A stretch of 64,000 nt of DNA, taken from assembly GCF_002222615.2 (NCBI RefSeq), contig NZ_CP022412.2, positions 3,844,001-3,908,000 of the forward strand, in the 5' to 3' direction. Within the stretch, counting starts at the first letter, position 1. Each line of letters starts with the position of its first letter. Shown in pieces: positions 34,829 to 45,700 of this stretch. The stretch is from Bacteroides caccae. GTDB taxonomy: Bacteria > Bacteroidota > Bacteroidia > Bacteroidales > Bacteroidaceae. Position numbers and translations under genes: made by a program. Below the pieces are notes generated by a model. The model was given only the letters and a program-made list of their open reading frames with translations. It did not search any database and was not told where the DNA came from.

Positions 34829-36403
34829 CTATTTTTTATTCTCATTAAGAAATGTTTCCAGCACATCGTTAGGGCCCAGTCCCAGTTTTTTCTTTATACG
34901 TTGCTTGGATTTAGTCACAGAAGTATTATCTATATTGAATAATATCCCTAAAGCTGAATTGTCAAGCCCGGCATGAAGCAAATAACAGATTCTTCTGTCA
35001 TGCTCTCTCAATAACTCACAACCATTCAGTCTGGCGGAAATATTCCCATAAAACAGGTCAATGAGTTCAAACAATCGGTTCCATTCTTCTTGTGTCTCTA
35101 TGATTCCATAATAAGGTTCACTTTTCAATAGCCAAAGTTGTGTGAAAGCGGTAATCCGTTGTGAAGAAATAGATGAGTTGGTTCCCATTTGAAGTTGCTG
35201 TAACAATCCTTCCCTATCGGAATGCAATATATGCAGTTGTTTCATCAACAACAAATTCTCATGTTGCAGATTCTCATAATTTATAGATTTGTTCTTTTCT
35301 TCACGTAACAGTAACGCATTCTTCTGCTGAGTTCCTTTCAAATCACTGATAATACGCCTATTCTTTTCTATTACAGCTGTGTAATTCTCTATTTGACGCT
35401 CATTGTCACGTAAACGTTTCATAACACCAGCCAATACCTTCTCTTTCTTCCACTTCTCCCGATAATACAAAACCAACCCTACTACCAGCAAGCAACATGA
35501 AATTGACAGAATGATCAAATAATACATACGCTTTCGAAGTTGCTCATTCTGCAATTGCTGATTCTCCCATTTAAGACGTTCTTTTTCATAATTCTGTCCT
35601 AAAGCACGAATCGTCGAAGAAACCGAAATCTGTTTATCAAGCGAATCTTTACACTGGATATAATATTCGGCATACTTAACGGCAGTGTCCGGATGATTGG
35701 TTCTCTTCTCAATTTCATATAAAAGCTGATATGCACTCGAACATATATACATATCGCTCGTCTGAACAGCTTTCTTCAACCAAATTCTCGCTTCTTCGGC
35801 ATTATTCATACCGATATAGTACTCCCCTGCAAGCAAATTGGAAAAATCGTCATCAGATACGCTATCCAAACACTTCAACATCAGACGAGGTGAATAATCG
35901 TAAAATCCCGCCTTTGAATAGATAGCTTCCAGTTCTTTGGATATAGTATGCAGTAACTTCTTATCTTCCAAGCGGGAAGCCACCTCAATAGCCTGCTCAT
36001 AATAACAGGCTATGCTATCGGAATGATGCAACACCAAGTTCGTACGCCCTATATTACGCAATGCCAATGCCAACCGGATATTTTCTCCCGTCAATGCATA
36101 AATCGACGCACTTTGCCGAAATAAATCGAGTGCATCATAATAAAGTTCACGATATAAATAAACAATTCCGAGACGATCACTAGCAGCCGCTTCCAACGAT
36201 TGTTCTCCCGTTTGCTTAGCTAATTCCAACGAACGATAATAGAAGGCTATTGAATTTTCCTCATTACCAACCTGACGGCAACTGTCACCCTTCTGTAACA
36301 GAGAGGCTATCTCTTCCCTCTCTACTTCAACAGATGATGACTCTTGGCAAGAAACAAAGAGTAATGTGATAAGCAAGTAATATATAATAAAGATGATTCG
36401 CAT
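34829..36403 (-). CDS. Membrane TPR protein with C-terminal LuxR-like helix-turn-helix
   Basis: The protein has 524 residues from ATG 36403. The promoter at 36432-36463 rules out the longer frame opening at 36496. An N-terminal lipoprotein-like signal (LLFVSCQ) is followed by about seven TPR-like helical repeats (about 25-290). A transmembrane helix (YYLIILSISCCLLVVGLVLYY) and a coiled coil (about 340-430) come next. The C-terminal domain ends LFNIDNTSVTKSKQRIKKKL, a LuxR/GerE-type DNA-binding helix. This layout places the TPRs outside and the HTH inside, as in a one-component membrane regulator. It heads an operon with two beta-propeller proteins. Confidence 0.8.
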   Translation of the reverse strand: MRIIFIIYYLLITLLFVSCQESSSVEVEREEIASLLQKGDSCRQVGNEENSIAFYYRSLELAKQTGEQSLEAAASDRLGIVYLYRELYYDALDLFRQSASIYALTGENIRLALALRNIGRTNLVLHHSDSIACYYEQAIEVASRLEDKKLLHTISKELEAIYSKAGFYDYSPRLMLKCLDSVSDDDFSNLLAGEYYIGMNNAEEARIWLKKAVQTSDMYICSSAYQLLYEIEKRTNHPDTAVKYAEYYIQCKDSLDKQISVSSTIRALGQNYEKERLKWENQQLQNEQLRKRMYYLIILSISCCLLVVGLVLYYREKWKKEKVLAGVMKRLRDNERQIENYTAVIEKNRRIISDLKGTQQKNALLLREEKNKSINYENLQHENLLLMKQLHILHSDREGLLQQLQMGTNSSISSQRITAFTQLWLLKSEPYYGIIETQEEWNRLFELIDLFYGNISARLNGCELLREHDRRICYLLHAGLDNSALGILFNIDNTSVTKSKQRIKKKLGLGPNDVLETFLNENKK

Positions 36404-36431
36404 AGTAGTTGGTGTTTGAAATAGAATAAGG

Positions 36432-36471
36432 CAAAGATAGGCAGCAGCAGAAAAGAATCCAAATATTTGGA
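36432..36471 (-). promoter_or_regulatory. Promoter of the TPR-HTH operon with overlapping 14-bp palindrome
   Basis: On the minus strand TTTG (36463-36460) and TATCTTTG (36439-36432) are 20 bases apart, an excellent Bacteroides promoter with a leader of about 22 bases. The perfect palindrome TCCAAATATTTGGA (36458-36471) covers the -33 element, a good place for an operator, perhaps for the operon's own HTH protein. Confidence 0.7.
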
Positions 36472-36588
36472 ATGGACAAATACATGGCAAATACATTACT
36501 GATTATCAACATAATAAAAATCCACATCACCCGCAAAGCAGAAATGATGTGGACATTATATATGATTTAATAACAACTAAAACAACTA

Positions 36589-38229
36589 TTATTCCGGCAC
36601 TTCATATCTTTTTCCTGTCTGCTTCACATATTCTTCCAGAAATTCTTTCGGATACCCCGGACGAATAACACCGGCAGGCTGTCCGATAGAATTACGTTCA
36701 AACTTACCGTCCTTTACTCGTTTCACTACTCCGTCGTTATACTTCACAATCAGGAATGTGCCTAATTGTTTCCAAGTATCGAAAGTACTCTGAGCCGTCA
36801 TATTGGTATAATTCGTCAAAAATTCAACTGCAGCAGACTTATCTTTAGCCAAAAGTCTGGCAGCCATTTCTTCTATGCCCTCCTGAGCATTATTGAAAGT
36901 CGTTTCCAGTTCTTTTTGAGTTGCACGTACATCATCAATCATCAAACTGTAACGGGGATAAACCATATTAGACACCCAATTGAAAATCCAGAAAGCCGAA
37001 TTCCATGAGAAAGTGATATAATCAGCTCCGTCCACACGTGTGTAACATACCGGAGCTTTAGTTGCACAGCAATAAACAGGTGTGAACACCGCCATATTCG
37101 CATCATCTACTCCAAACCAAAGCACACCACCTATCGGATCGGGTTTATTGGCACGCATCTGCGCCACAAATACAAAGCCGCTTTGTTGAGTGGAAATCGG
37201 ACGTTCGTTGAAATATTCCCGGTCGCCTACTTTGAAATTCAGAGGAGAAAGACGATAGGGAGTCTTGTAAAGACCTGCCCCGAAATCATTGGAAATATCG
37301 AGAGGCGTACCTTCATAATGGTCACGCATCATGTCTTTTACATCCTGCACGGAAAGCTTATGCTTCGGCTTCACAAAAAGAGGCATTGGGGTATTAGTCT
37401 TTCCTTCTATATAAGGAAGATAATCTTTACCGTTATCTGTAAATTTATTGAAATAGCTCCACACACGAGCTTCACAGAAACGACGGGCTCCGAAATCCAA
37501 CGGTGCATACGCATTGGCAAAGCTGAAATCCTTATTCACACCACTGAAATAGCCTTTCTCACGGGCAAAAGATACGACATCCGGCGAGTATATACAATTC
37601 TCCTTGTCGTTCATATCGAACTGATGAATGCGTGATTGGTTGGCGTGAGCCGAGATACAGTCATCCGGCACACGTACAGCTACCCATACTGCTCCACGGA
37701 TACCGGGACCTTTACCAATCATTTCCATAATCCAAATTTCATTCGGGTCGGCAATGGTAAAAGATTCCCCTTCACTGTAATAACCGTATTGCTGTACCAA
37801 ATCAGTCATCACCTTAATCGCTTCGCGAGCTGTACGCGAACGTTGCAGACCAATATAAATCAGACTTCCATAGTCGATAATTCCTGTAGAATCAGCCAAT
37901 TCAGGGCGTCCGCCAAAAGTTGTCTCACCAATAGTAACTTGATATTCATTCATATTACCCACTACATTGTAAGTCTGGCGTGCCTGTTCGATTTCTCCCA
38001 AATATTTACCGGTATCCCATTCGTACACTTTCAACATGGTTCCTTTAGGATATGTAGCAGCAGGATAGTGATAAAGTTCTCCAAACAGGCCATACGAGTC
38101 GGCAGAATAGGAAACGATAGTCGAACCATCAGTCGATGCATTCTTGCCGACAATTAAATTAGTACAGGCGAAAGTATCCGCCACTGCCGCCAGGAATAGA
38201 GCAGCACAAAAAATAAGTCTTTTCTTCAT
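36589..38229 (-). CDS. C69-family dipeptidase
   Basis: The protein has 546 residues. A signal sequence runs straight into Cys22 (DTFACTNLIVGKNAS), the N-terminal nucleophile exposed after processing in peptidase family C69 (U34, PepD type). Family blocks include ADPNEIWIMEMIGKGPG, ANQSRIHQFD and YCCATKAPVCY. These enzymes cleave dipeptides, and secreted Bacteroidetes members probably act in the periplasm. It follows the M23 peptidase gene by 21 bases and is co-transcribed with it. The locus opposite codes for a metalloprotease and a SusCD pair. Confidence 0.93.
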   Translation of the reverse strand: MKKRLIFCAALFLAAVADTFACTNLIVGKNASTDGSTIVSYSADSYGLFGELYHYPAATYPKGTMLKVYEWDTGKYLGEIEQARQTYNVVGNMNEYQVTIGETTFGGRPELADSTGIIDYGSLIYIGLQRSRTAREAIKVMTDLVQQYGYYSEGESFTIADPNEIWIMEMIGKGPGIRGAVWVAVRVPDDCISAHANQSRIHQFDMNDKENCIYSPDVVSFAREKGYFSGVNKDFSFANAYAPLDFGARRFCEARVWSYFNKFTDNGKDYLPYIEGKTNTPMPLFVKPKHKLSVQDVKDMMRDHYEGTPLDISNDFGAGLYKTPYRLSPLNFKVGDREYFNERPISTQQSGFVFVAQMRANKPDPIGGVLWFGVDDANMAVFTPVYCCATKAPVCYTRVDGADYITFSWNSAFWIFNWVSNMVYPRYSLMIDDVRATQKELETTFNNAQEGIEEMAARLLAKDKSAAVEFLTNYTNMTAQSTFDTWKQLGTFLIVKYNDGVVKRVKDGKFERNSIGQPAGVIRPGYPKEFLEEYVKQTGKRYEVPE

Positions 38230-38250
38230 ATATGATTTTCTTTTAATAAT

Positions 38251-39906
38251 TTACCAGATAAAACTTTCACGGGATACGGTTTCATTTCCGCAATAATCAG
38301 TTACCGTAAATTCAACGATATGTTTTCCACCTTTCTTCACACGCTTCGGATCAAGTACACATTCCCAATACGATTTCACAATATTCGGTCGTCCGAAAAG
38401 TGCATATTCGCCGTCAATCGTTCCACGGTAGGATGCAATACCCGTTCCTTTGTCCTTCAAACGATAGACAATCTTTCCGGTTCTTCCCCATTGCTTCTTA
38501 TTAACAGGAATAATTTCAGGCGGAATTGTGTCAATGGCAACCGTATAAGTTCCCAATTCACGAATAGATGCCTTCATGTATCCGTCTTCATACTTTCCAC
38601 CGACACTATATTTTCCTCCTCTCGGGGTGACACAGACTACATAATATTTTGTAGTATCAGTTATTGGCTTTCTACGTAAGCCAATACGCAATTCACAGCT
38701 TGCATGAAGCGGAATCGGTTTGTCATTTAACTGATATGTAAACGCAACAGCACCGCTATCAGCTTTTACTTGATAATTAAGGGGGGCATCGTCATATAAC
38801 ATTCCTTTGGGAACAACCAGATTCAAACCCGGCTCTTGCAGATAGTTTACCTTATCCCACGCAAAAAAATACTTTTCGCGATGTTGCAATGGCTCAAGCG
38901 GTTGTTTTCGCCCCCTAACCGTGAAACTATATTTAGAAGTATTGCCAAAAACGTCCTTCAGAGTATACAAGAAGCGATAATCGCGTTCTTCATCAATAGT
39001 CACCAAACCACGATTAGTGTTCGATGCCTTTAATAAACGTAATGTATTTCCCGGCTCGATGAAGGATTTCATATATTGCCCGCAAGTCCAAGAGTTAATC
39101 ATCCGGTTTTCTTCTTGTGAGAAACGATCGACAGTACTGCGGAATACTTCTTTCTCATCTACTGTAAGCACTACAGAATACACTCCGTAATGATTGCTCA
39201 CTCCATCCATATAGTCATACGCCTTGATGCCTGTACCTATCACACCCCATGCTTCCACCGGACGTCCGGTGTTCGGAAGAATCATTTTATTTTCTTGCTT
39301 ACCATCCACTACTCCTTTACCAAGTTGAGGAAAAAACATTATGCCGTCCGCTTTCGGAGCACGCGTATCTTTTATTTTCGTTTTGAAAAAAGGCATGGGA
39401 TCTACATAATCTCCCGTCTCCGTTTCAAAAACATCCAAATGAAGATGCGGTCCGAATGAATAGCCGGTATTCCCACTCCATGCTATTTGTTGTCCCGCTT
39501 TTACTGGATACTCATCCGGTTCGGGGATAATCTCTACTTCCCAGTTTTCATTTTCATATTGCAGTTTTTCCACCCTTTCGGCAATAGGGGAAATAAAACC
39601 GCTCAAATGACGATTGATAGTAGAATAACCGTTATGATAGCAGACATCAAGTACATAGCCCGAACCATTCGTCACACGGATACGTGAAATATAGCCTTCT
39701 GCCAATGCACGAACAGGTTTACCGATTACTCCTCCCGTTTTAAAATCCAATCCGCCGTGAAAGTGATTAGAACGGATTTCTCCGAAGTTTCCGCTCAATG
39801 TAAGAGGAAAGTCAAAAGGTGGTACAAAGGTGGCTTGCTTCTTTTCTTGCCCATATCCTCCGATGCAGCAAGCCAACATCAAAGTGGTGATATATCGTCT
39901 CATCAT
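38251..39906 (-). CDS. M23 (LytM-type) metallopeptidase
   Basis: The protein has 551 residues from ATG 39906. GTG 39915 lies too close to the predicted transcript start. A signal peptide (to about residue 20) precedes the LytM domain (about 30-160) with zinc ligands in HGGLDF (His50, Asp54) and the distal GPHLHLDVF His pair. The remaining 390 residues are beta-rich with an immunoglobulin-like character and no identified function. M23 enzymes cut peptidoglycan peptide bridges or Gly-rich proteins. Its position divergent from a secreted protease operon leaves either role open. Confidence 0.9.
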   Translation of the reverse strand: MMRRYITTLMLACCIGGYGQEKKQATFVPPFDFPLTLSGNFGEIRSNHFHGGLDFKTGGVIGKPVRALAEGYISRIRVTNGSGYVLDVCYHNGYSTINRHLSGFISPIAERVEKLQYENENWEVEIIPEPDEYPVKAGQQIAWSGNTGYSFGPHLHLDVFETETGDYVDPMPFFKTKIKDTRAPKADGIMFFPQLGKGVVDGKQENKMILPNTGRPVEAWGVIGTGIKAYDYMDGVSNHYGVYSVVLTVDEKEVFRSTVDRFSQEENRMINSWTCGQYMKSFIEPGNTLRLLKASNTNRGLVTIDEERDYRFLYTLKDVFGNTSKYSFTVRGRKQPLEPLQHREKYFFAWDKVNYLQEPGLNLVVPKGMLYDDAPLNYQVKADSGAVAFTYQLNDKPIPLHASCELRIGLRRKPITDTTKYYVVCVTPRGGKYSVGGKYEDGYMKASIRELGTYTVAIDTIPPEIIPVNKKQWGRTGKIVYRLKDKGTGIASYRGTIDGEYALFGRPNIVKSYWECVLDPKRVKKGGKHIVEFTVTDYCGNETVSRESFIW

Positions 39907-39927
39907 TCCATTCACTTTTTACTCCCG

Positions 39928-39935
39928 CAAATGTA
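39928..39935 (-). promoter_or_regulatory. -7 element of the M23-C69 operon
   Basis: The minus strand reads TACATTTG (TAnnTTTG). TTTC lies 20 bases upstream as the -33 element. The short distance to the gene favours ATG 39906 or 39903 over GTG 39915 as the start. Confidence 0.6.
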
Positions 39936-40054
39936 CACTATTCCCACTAAACTACGAAATATCCGAAAGGAATGATAAGCGGAAATACTAGTTAATAATC
40001 CTTTTTATTATTATATTCATTGCAAATCTGTAGCAATTATGTTATTTATATTAG

Positions 40055-40062
40055 TACTTTTG
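40055..40062 (+). promoter_or_regulatory. -7 element of the metalloprotease-SusC-SusD operon
   Basis: TACTTTTG matches TAnnTTTG, 38 bases before the metalloprotease ATG. No good TTTG element is present 17-21 bases upstream, so it may need an activator. Confidence 0.5.
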
Positions 40063-40100
40063 TGCCCGATTTTAATAATAATTAAACATAAAAGGACTCA

Positions 40101-42731
40101 ATGAGAATGTATGTAAAGGTAATGGCAGCGGTCATTGCATGTATATTGATGAGTGGAGAAACACACTCAACATCTGCAACTATCCCTGCTACAGAAAATC
40201 AGAGTTGGTTTAAAAAGAGAAAGAAGAAACCAGAGCAAGAGGAGAAAACCAAAAGCGACTACGAAAAGCTTGTGGAAGGTAGCAAAATTACCAAAGGAAT
40301 GTTTGCTGTTCATCAAAAAAAGAACGATTATTATTTTGAAATTCCTACATCACTTTTAGGACGTGATTTATTAATTGTCAATAAACTGCAACGGGTACCT
40401 GCCGAACTGAATGACGCAGGAGTGAACCGCGGAGTGAACTACGAGAACCAAATGGTTAGTATGGAATGGGACAAGGCAACCGGCAAACTGATGTTTCGCC
40501 AACAACGCCCATTACCACTGGCTCCTCAAACGGACGCTATCTTCCGTTCGGTAAAGGACAATTTTATCTCGCCACTGATTGCCGCTTTCAAAATAGAAGC
40601 TATCAATCAGGACTCCACTGCATTGGTGATTAAAGTGAATGATATTTACGATGGTACGGAAACCAGTATCAATAATGTTTTTACAAACATTAATTTAGGG
40701 ACTTCCACTATCAAGAACTTATCACGTATTTTGTCGATCAAATCTTTCCCTAACAACGTTGTAGCAACTTCTGAGCTGACCACTAAAGTGACAGAAGGAA
40801 CGACAAGCGTATATGTGACGGTGGAAGTTAGTTCCTCTATTCTTTTATTACCGGAAAAACCGATGACAGGACGTTTCGACAATCAGAAAGTCGGCTACTT
40901 CACCAATCCGTTATTAAGTTTCAGTGACGCACAACAAGGAACGGATAAGAAACAATATATTACCCGTTGGCGTATGGAACCCAAACCAGAAGACCGGGAA
41001 GCATATCTAAAAGGTCAGACAGTAGAACCTATTAAGCCAATTGTGTTCTACATCGATAATTCGACTCCTTATCAATGGCGGTCATACATAAAGAAAGGAA
41101 TAGAAGACTGGCAGACTGCTTTCGAAAAAGCCGGTTTCAAAAACGCAATTATCGCTAAAGAAATCACAGACAGTATGCATGTAGACATGGATGACGTCAA
41201 TTACTCGGTACTGACTTATGCTGCATCAGAAAAGAAAAACGCAATGGGACCTTCCCTACTCGACCCTCGTTCGGGAGAAATTCTGGAAGCAGATATCATG
41301 TGGTGGCACAATGTACTTTCTATGGTACGTGAATGGATTACTGTTCAGACAGGAACTGTTTGTCCGGAAGCTCGCAGCGTACAATTACCTGATTCGTTAA
41401 TGGGAGATGCCATTCGTTTTGTTGCTTGCCATGAGGTAGGTCACTCACTAGGATTGCGTCACAACATGATGGGTTCATGGGCATTCCCAACAGACTCATT
41501 GCGTTCTGCGGCATTCACTTCCCGAATGAATTCGACTGCTTCGTCTATTATGGATTATGCGCGTTTCAATTATATCGCCCAACCGGGAGACGGTGTAACA
41601 GTACTGTCCCCGCATATCGGTCCTTATGATATGTTTGCTATCGAATATGGATATCGCTGGTATGGCAAGAATACTCCGGAAGAAGAAAAGGATATTCTTT
41701 TCGATTTTTTGAGTAAACATACAGACCGTCTTTACAAATATAGTGAGGCACAAGATGTACGTGACGCCGTAGACCCGCGTGCCCAGAACGAAGATTTGGG
41801 AGACGACCCGGTTCGTTCGTCACAACTTGGCATTGCTAACTTGAAACGTATCGTTCCGCAAATTCTTCAGTGGACTACTACCGGAGAAAAGGGACAGACT
41901 TATGAAGAAGCGTCACGCCTCTACTATGCCGTCATCAACCAATGGAACAATTATCTATATCATGTACTTGCCAATATCGGCGGTATTTATATTGAAAACA
42001 CCATAGTAGGCGACGGAGTGAAAACCTACACATTTGTTGAAAAAGAAAAGCAACAGGCAGCCCTGAAATTCCTAATGGATGAAGTCCTGACATATCCTAA
42101 ATGGTTATTTGATACGGAAGTCGGACAATATACTTATCTGCTCCGCAACACTCCGATCGGAAAGCAAGAAAATGCACCCACTCAAATCCTTAAGAATGCA
42201 CAAGCCTATATTCTTTGGGATTTACTAGGCAATACCCGCCTAATGCGTATGATTGAGAATGAATCCGTCAACGGTAAGAAAGCATTCACGGTAGTTGAAC
42301 TAATGGACGGACTCCACAAAAATATTTTCGGTATTACTGAACGCGGAGGTATCCCTAACGTTATGGAACGCTCTTTGCAGAAAAACTTTCTGGATGCATT
42401 ACTTACCGCTGCCGCAGAGCCCGAAGCTGTAAAAATCAACAAGAAGATCGCCAACGAACATTTTTTGCTTGACCATACCACTCCTTTCTGTAGCTGCTAT
42501 GCTGCCGAACAACGTGCACTTCGTCAAGAAGACCGCATGGGTGCTCCACGTGTACTCAATTTTTACGGAAGTCAACTTAACCGCATTTCAGACGCCATTT
42601 CTGTAAAACGTGGTGAATTATTGCGTATCAAGAAGTTATTGCAAAATCGTCTGGGGACTTCCGATACCGCTACACGTTATCATTATGAAGATATGATTTT
42701 ACGTATTAATACCGCTTTGGGAATCAAGTAA
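40101..42731 (+). CDS. Secreted zinc-dependent metalloprotease (DUF5117/DUF5118 type)
   Basis: The protein has 876 residues with a signal peptide (about 1-25). The catalytic site is the extended metzincin-like motif HEVGHSLGLRHN (His444, Glu445, His448, His454), followed by a Met-turn-like SSIMDYARF. The N-terminal half matches the DUF5117/5118 pattern of Bacteroidetes (KITKGMFAVHQKKNDYYFEIP). It is the first gene of an operon with a SusC/SusD pair (33 bases to susC). This suggests that it cleaves a protein or peptide that the transporter then takes up. The substrate is unknown. Confidence 0.92.
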   Translation: MRMYVKVMAAVIACILMSGETHSTSATIPATENQSWFKKRKKKPEQEEKTKSDYEKLVEGSKITKGMFAVHQKKNDYYFEIPTSLLGRDLLIVNKLQRVPAELNDAGVNRGVNYENQMVSMEWDKATGKLMFRQQRPLPLAPQTDAIFRSVKDNFISPLIAAFKIEAINQDSTALVIKVNDIYDGTETSINNVFTNINLGTSTIKNLSRILSIKSFPNNVVATSELTTKVTEGTTSVYVTVEVSSSILLLPEKPMTGRFDNQKVGYFTNPLLSFSDAQQGTDKKQYITRWRMEPKPEDREAYLKGQTVEPIKPIVFYIDNSTPYQWRSYIKKGIEDWQTAFEKAGFKNAIIAKEITDSMHVDMDDVNYSVLTYAASEKKNAMGPSLLDPRSGEILEADIMWWHNVLSMVREWITVQTGTVCPEARSVQLPDSLMGDAIRFVACHEVGHSLGLRHNMMGSWAFPTDSLRSAAFTSRMNSTASSIMDYARFNYIAQPGDGVTVLSPHIGPYDMFAIEYGYRWYGKNTPEEEKDILFDFLSKHTDRLYKYSEAQDVRDAVDPRAQNEDLGDDPVRSSQLGIANLKRIVPQILQWTTTGEKGQTYEEASRLYYAVINQWNNYLYHVLANIGGIYIENTIVGDGVKTYTFVEKEKQQAALKFLMDEVLTYPKWLFDTEVGQYTYLLRNTPIGKQENAPTQILKNAQAYILWDLLGNTRLMRMIENESVNGKKAFTVVELMDGLHKNIFGITERGGIPNVMERSLQKNFLDALLTAAAEPEAVKINKKIANEHFLLDHTTPFCSCYAAEQRALRQEDRMGAPRVLNFYGSQLNRISDAISVKRGELLRIKKLLQNRLGTSDTATRYHYEDMILRINTALGIK

Positions 42732-42764
42732 AACAAACCTGTTAATTAAACTATCTTACAATTA

Positions 42765-45700
42765 ATGAGAATCAAATTTTTGTGCATTATTATATGCTTA
42801 TTTGTGAATGCACTGGTTTTTGCCAGTGCTACCAACCACACGATAACTGGTGTTGTCATTTCTGGTGAAGACAATGAACCGCTAATTGGTGCTTCTGTAT
42901 ATGTTCACGCCGATGATCTGAAAAAAGCCGGAGTATCACAAACCTCTTTGGGTACTATCACTGATATTGACGGTAAGTTTTCTATTTCCGTTCCGGAAAA
43001 AGTGACTCGTATTCATTGCAGCTATATTGGGTTCGAAGAACAAGCGATTATATTGCAAGGAAATAAAAAAAACTACCGTATTGTACTACAACCTTCGGCA
43101 CATGCTCTGGCGGATGTGGTAGTAACGGGATACCAGACATTAGAACGTCGAAAATTAACGGCAGCTATTGCAAAGGTAGAATTATCTGATGCCATGATCG
43201 GAGCGAATAAAAGTATCGACCAAGCACTAACCGGACAAATCGCCGGCGTAGCCGTCACAACAACTTCAGGTGCACCAGGAGCTCCGGCACGTATCCGTAT
43301 TCGGGGAACGGCTTCTTTAAATGGAACCCAGGACCCGTTATGGGTATTAGACGGTATGCCCTTAGAAGGAACAGATATTCCTAAATTAGATGATGCAACA
43401 GATAATGATATCGTCAATATGCAACAATCATCTATTGCAGGATTAAGTCCAAATGACATAGAAAGTATCACTATCTTGAAAGACGCTGCCGCTACTGCAA
43501 TTTATGGCGCACGTGCTGCTAATGGTGTCATCGTAGTTACAACCAAACGTGGAAGAACAGGAAAACCAATCATTAATTTCAACACGAAATTAACTTATAC
43601 TCCTAATCTAGACACTTCCCGTCTGAATTTGTTAAATTCACAAGAAAAAGTAGATCTAGAACTACAATTATTAAAAAACAATCAAAGCATATATCCCAAC
43701 AAAGGTGGCGTTGCAACCATTTTGAATAAATACAATTTAATGAATCAATATCTGCAAAATGGTTGGGAGGGATTATCCCCCGAAGCTCAGAATGCTATCA
43801 ATCAATTAAAAACGATGCAGACTGATTGGAATGATATATTATTTAGAGATGCTTTCACACAAGAATACAATATAAGTATTTCAGGAGGCACAGAGAAAAC
43901 AACGTATTACAACTCATTAGGCTACTCCAAAGAAAATGGTAATGTACCGGGAGTTAGTATGACACGTTTCAATCTGACAAGTAAGACTTCTTATCAAATC
44001 AACAAAATATTAAAAATTGGTGTCTCTATTTTCGCCAACAGACGAAAGAATCAAAACTTTGTATCTGATAAGTATGGTTATTCCAATCCTGTATTCTACT
44101 CTCGTACGGCCAATCCCTATTTTTATCCGTATGATGCAGAGCACAACTACCAATATGATTATGATATCCTCCCTGGAGATGAACCTGACTTAAAACGTGG
44201 ATTTAATATCTTTGAAGAACGAGAAAATACAGATAATGAAACAATCATTTCTTCATTCAATTCAATCTTCGACACAGAACTACGTTTTAACGATCAATGG
44301 AAACTCAGTTCTCAAGTTGGTATTCAATGGGATCAATCTTCTCAGGAACAATATGTAGGAGAAAATACATTCAATATGCGTAACATACGCGAAGATAGTA
44401 GCTATGACGAAAATCAATACATTGTTCCCAAAGGAGGAATGCATACTGTAAATAATGCTACGACTTCTCAAATTACATGGAAAGTACAAGGAGAATACAA
44501 AAATACATTCAATGATATCCATGATATTCAAATAATGGCAGGTTCTGAAATAAGAAAGAACTGGTATAACACTCAATTTACAGCCGGATATGGTTATGAT
44601 CCCAAAACATTGACAACAAAGCCACTGAATATCAGAAATGACAAGGATGCAGAGAAATATAAACTACATACTAAAACTTATCAAGAAAATGCTTTTGCGT
44701 CCTTCTATACTACAGGTTCATATTCATTCATGAGCCGCTATACGATAGGGGGAAGTGTACGTATGGATGGCTCTGATCTTTTCGGAGTAGATAAGAAATA
44801 TCGCTATTTACCAATTTATTCAATTAGTGGTATGTGGCGTGCCTCCAATGAACCTTTTATACAACGATACAAATGGATTGATAACCTGGCAATTCGTCTT
44901 TCTTACGGTCTGCAAGGAAATATCGATAAAACTACTTCACCATTCCTAGTAGGATCCTATGACAATGTAGGACTCTTACCCGGATATGACAAAGAACAAA
45001 CTATCCAAATAGAAGGTGCTCCCAACAGCAAATTACGTTGGGAAAAAACTGCTTCATATAACCTTGGATTAGATTTCTCCGTATTAAACCAAGCAATTAA
45101 TTTAAGTGTAGACTATTACTATAGAAAAGGAACGGACCTGATTGGGAAAAAACTTCTGCCGTTAGAAAACGGATTTGAAACAATGACGATTAATTGGGCC
45201 AGCATGGAGAATAAAGGAGTAGAAATAAATCTGCAAACACGCAATATTACCACCAAAAAATTTTCATGGTACACAACATTCAATTTTGCATATAACCAAA
45301 ATAAAGTACTGAAAATTAATACTCCGGATTCACAAGAAACTCCCAGTCTTGAAGGTTATCCTGTCGGAGCTATTTTTACTTTGAAGACTGATGGCATTGA
45401 TTCTGAAACCGGACGTATTCGCGTAAAGGCAAAGAACGGAAAAAGCATGTTTCTTGAAGATTTATATAAAGTAGCAATAGACGAATGGGGAATCGGAATC
45501 TATACTCCTCAAGTATCAACTCTTGAAGAAAGAGAATTCTATAGCTATATAGGAACATCCGACGCTCCATATACCGGAGGATTTATGAATACCTTTAATT
45601 ATAAGAGTTGGGAATTGAACTTGAACTTCTCCTATAATTTTGGGGCTTATGTAAAAACAACACCTTCTTACAGTCTGACAAAATTTGATGCGAGCCGCAA

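Noticed and set aside
36404..36496. A 31-codon N-terminal extension of the TPR-HTH protein
   Set aside because: The promoter (TTTG-N20-TATCTTTG) lies inside it, and ATG 36403 begins a clean signal sequence.
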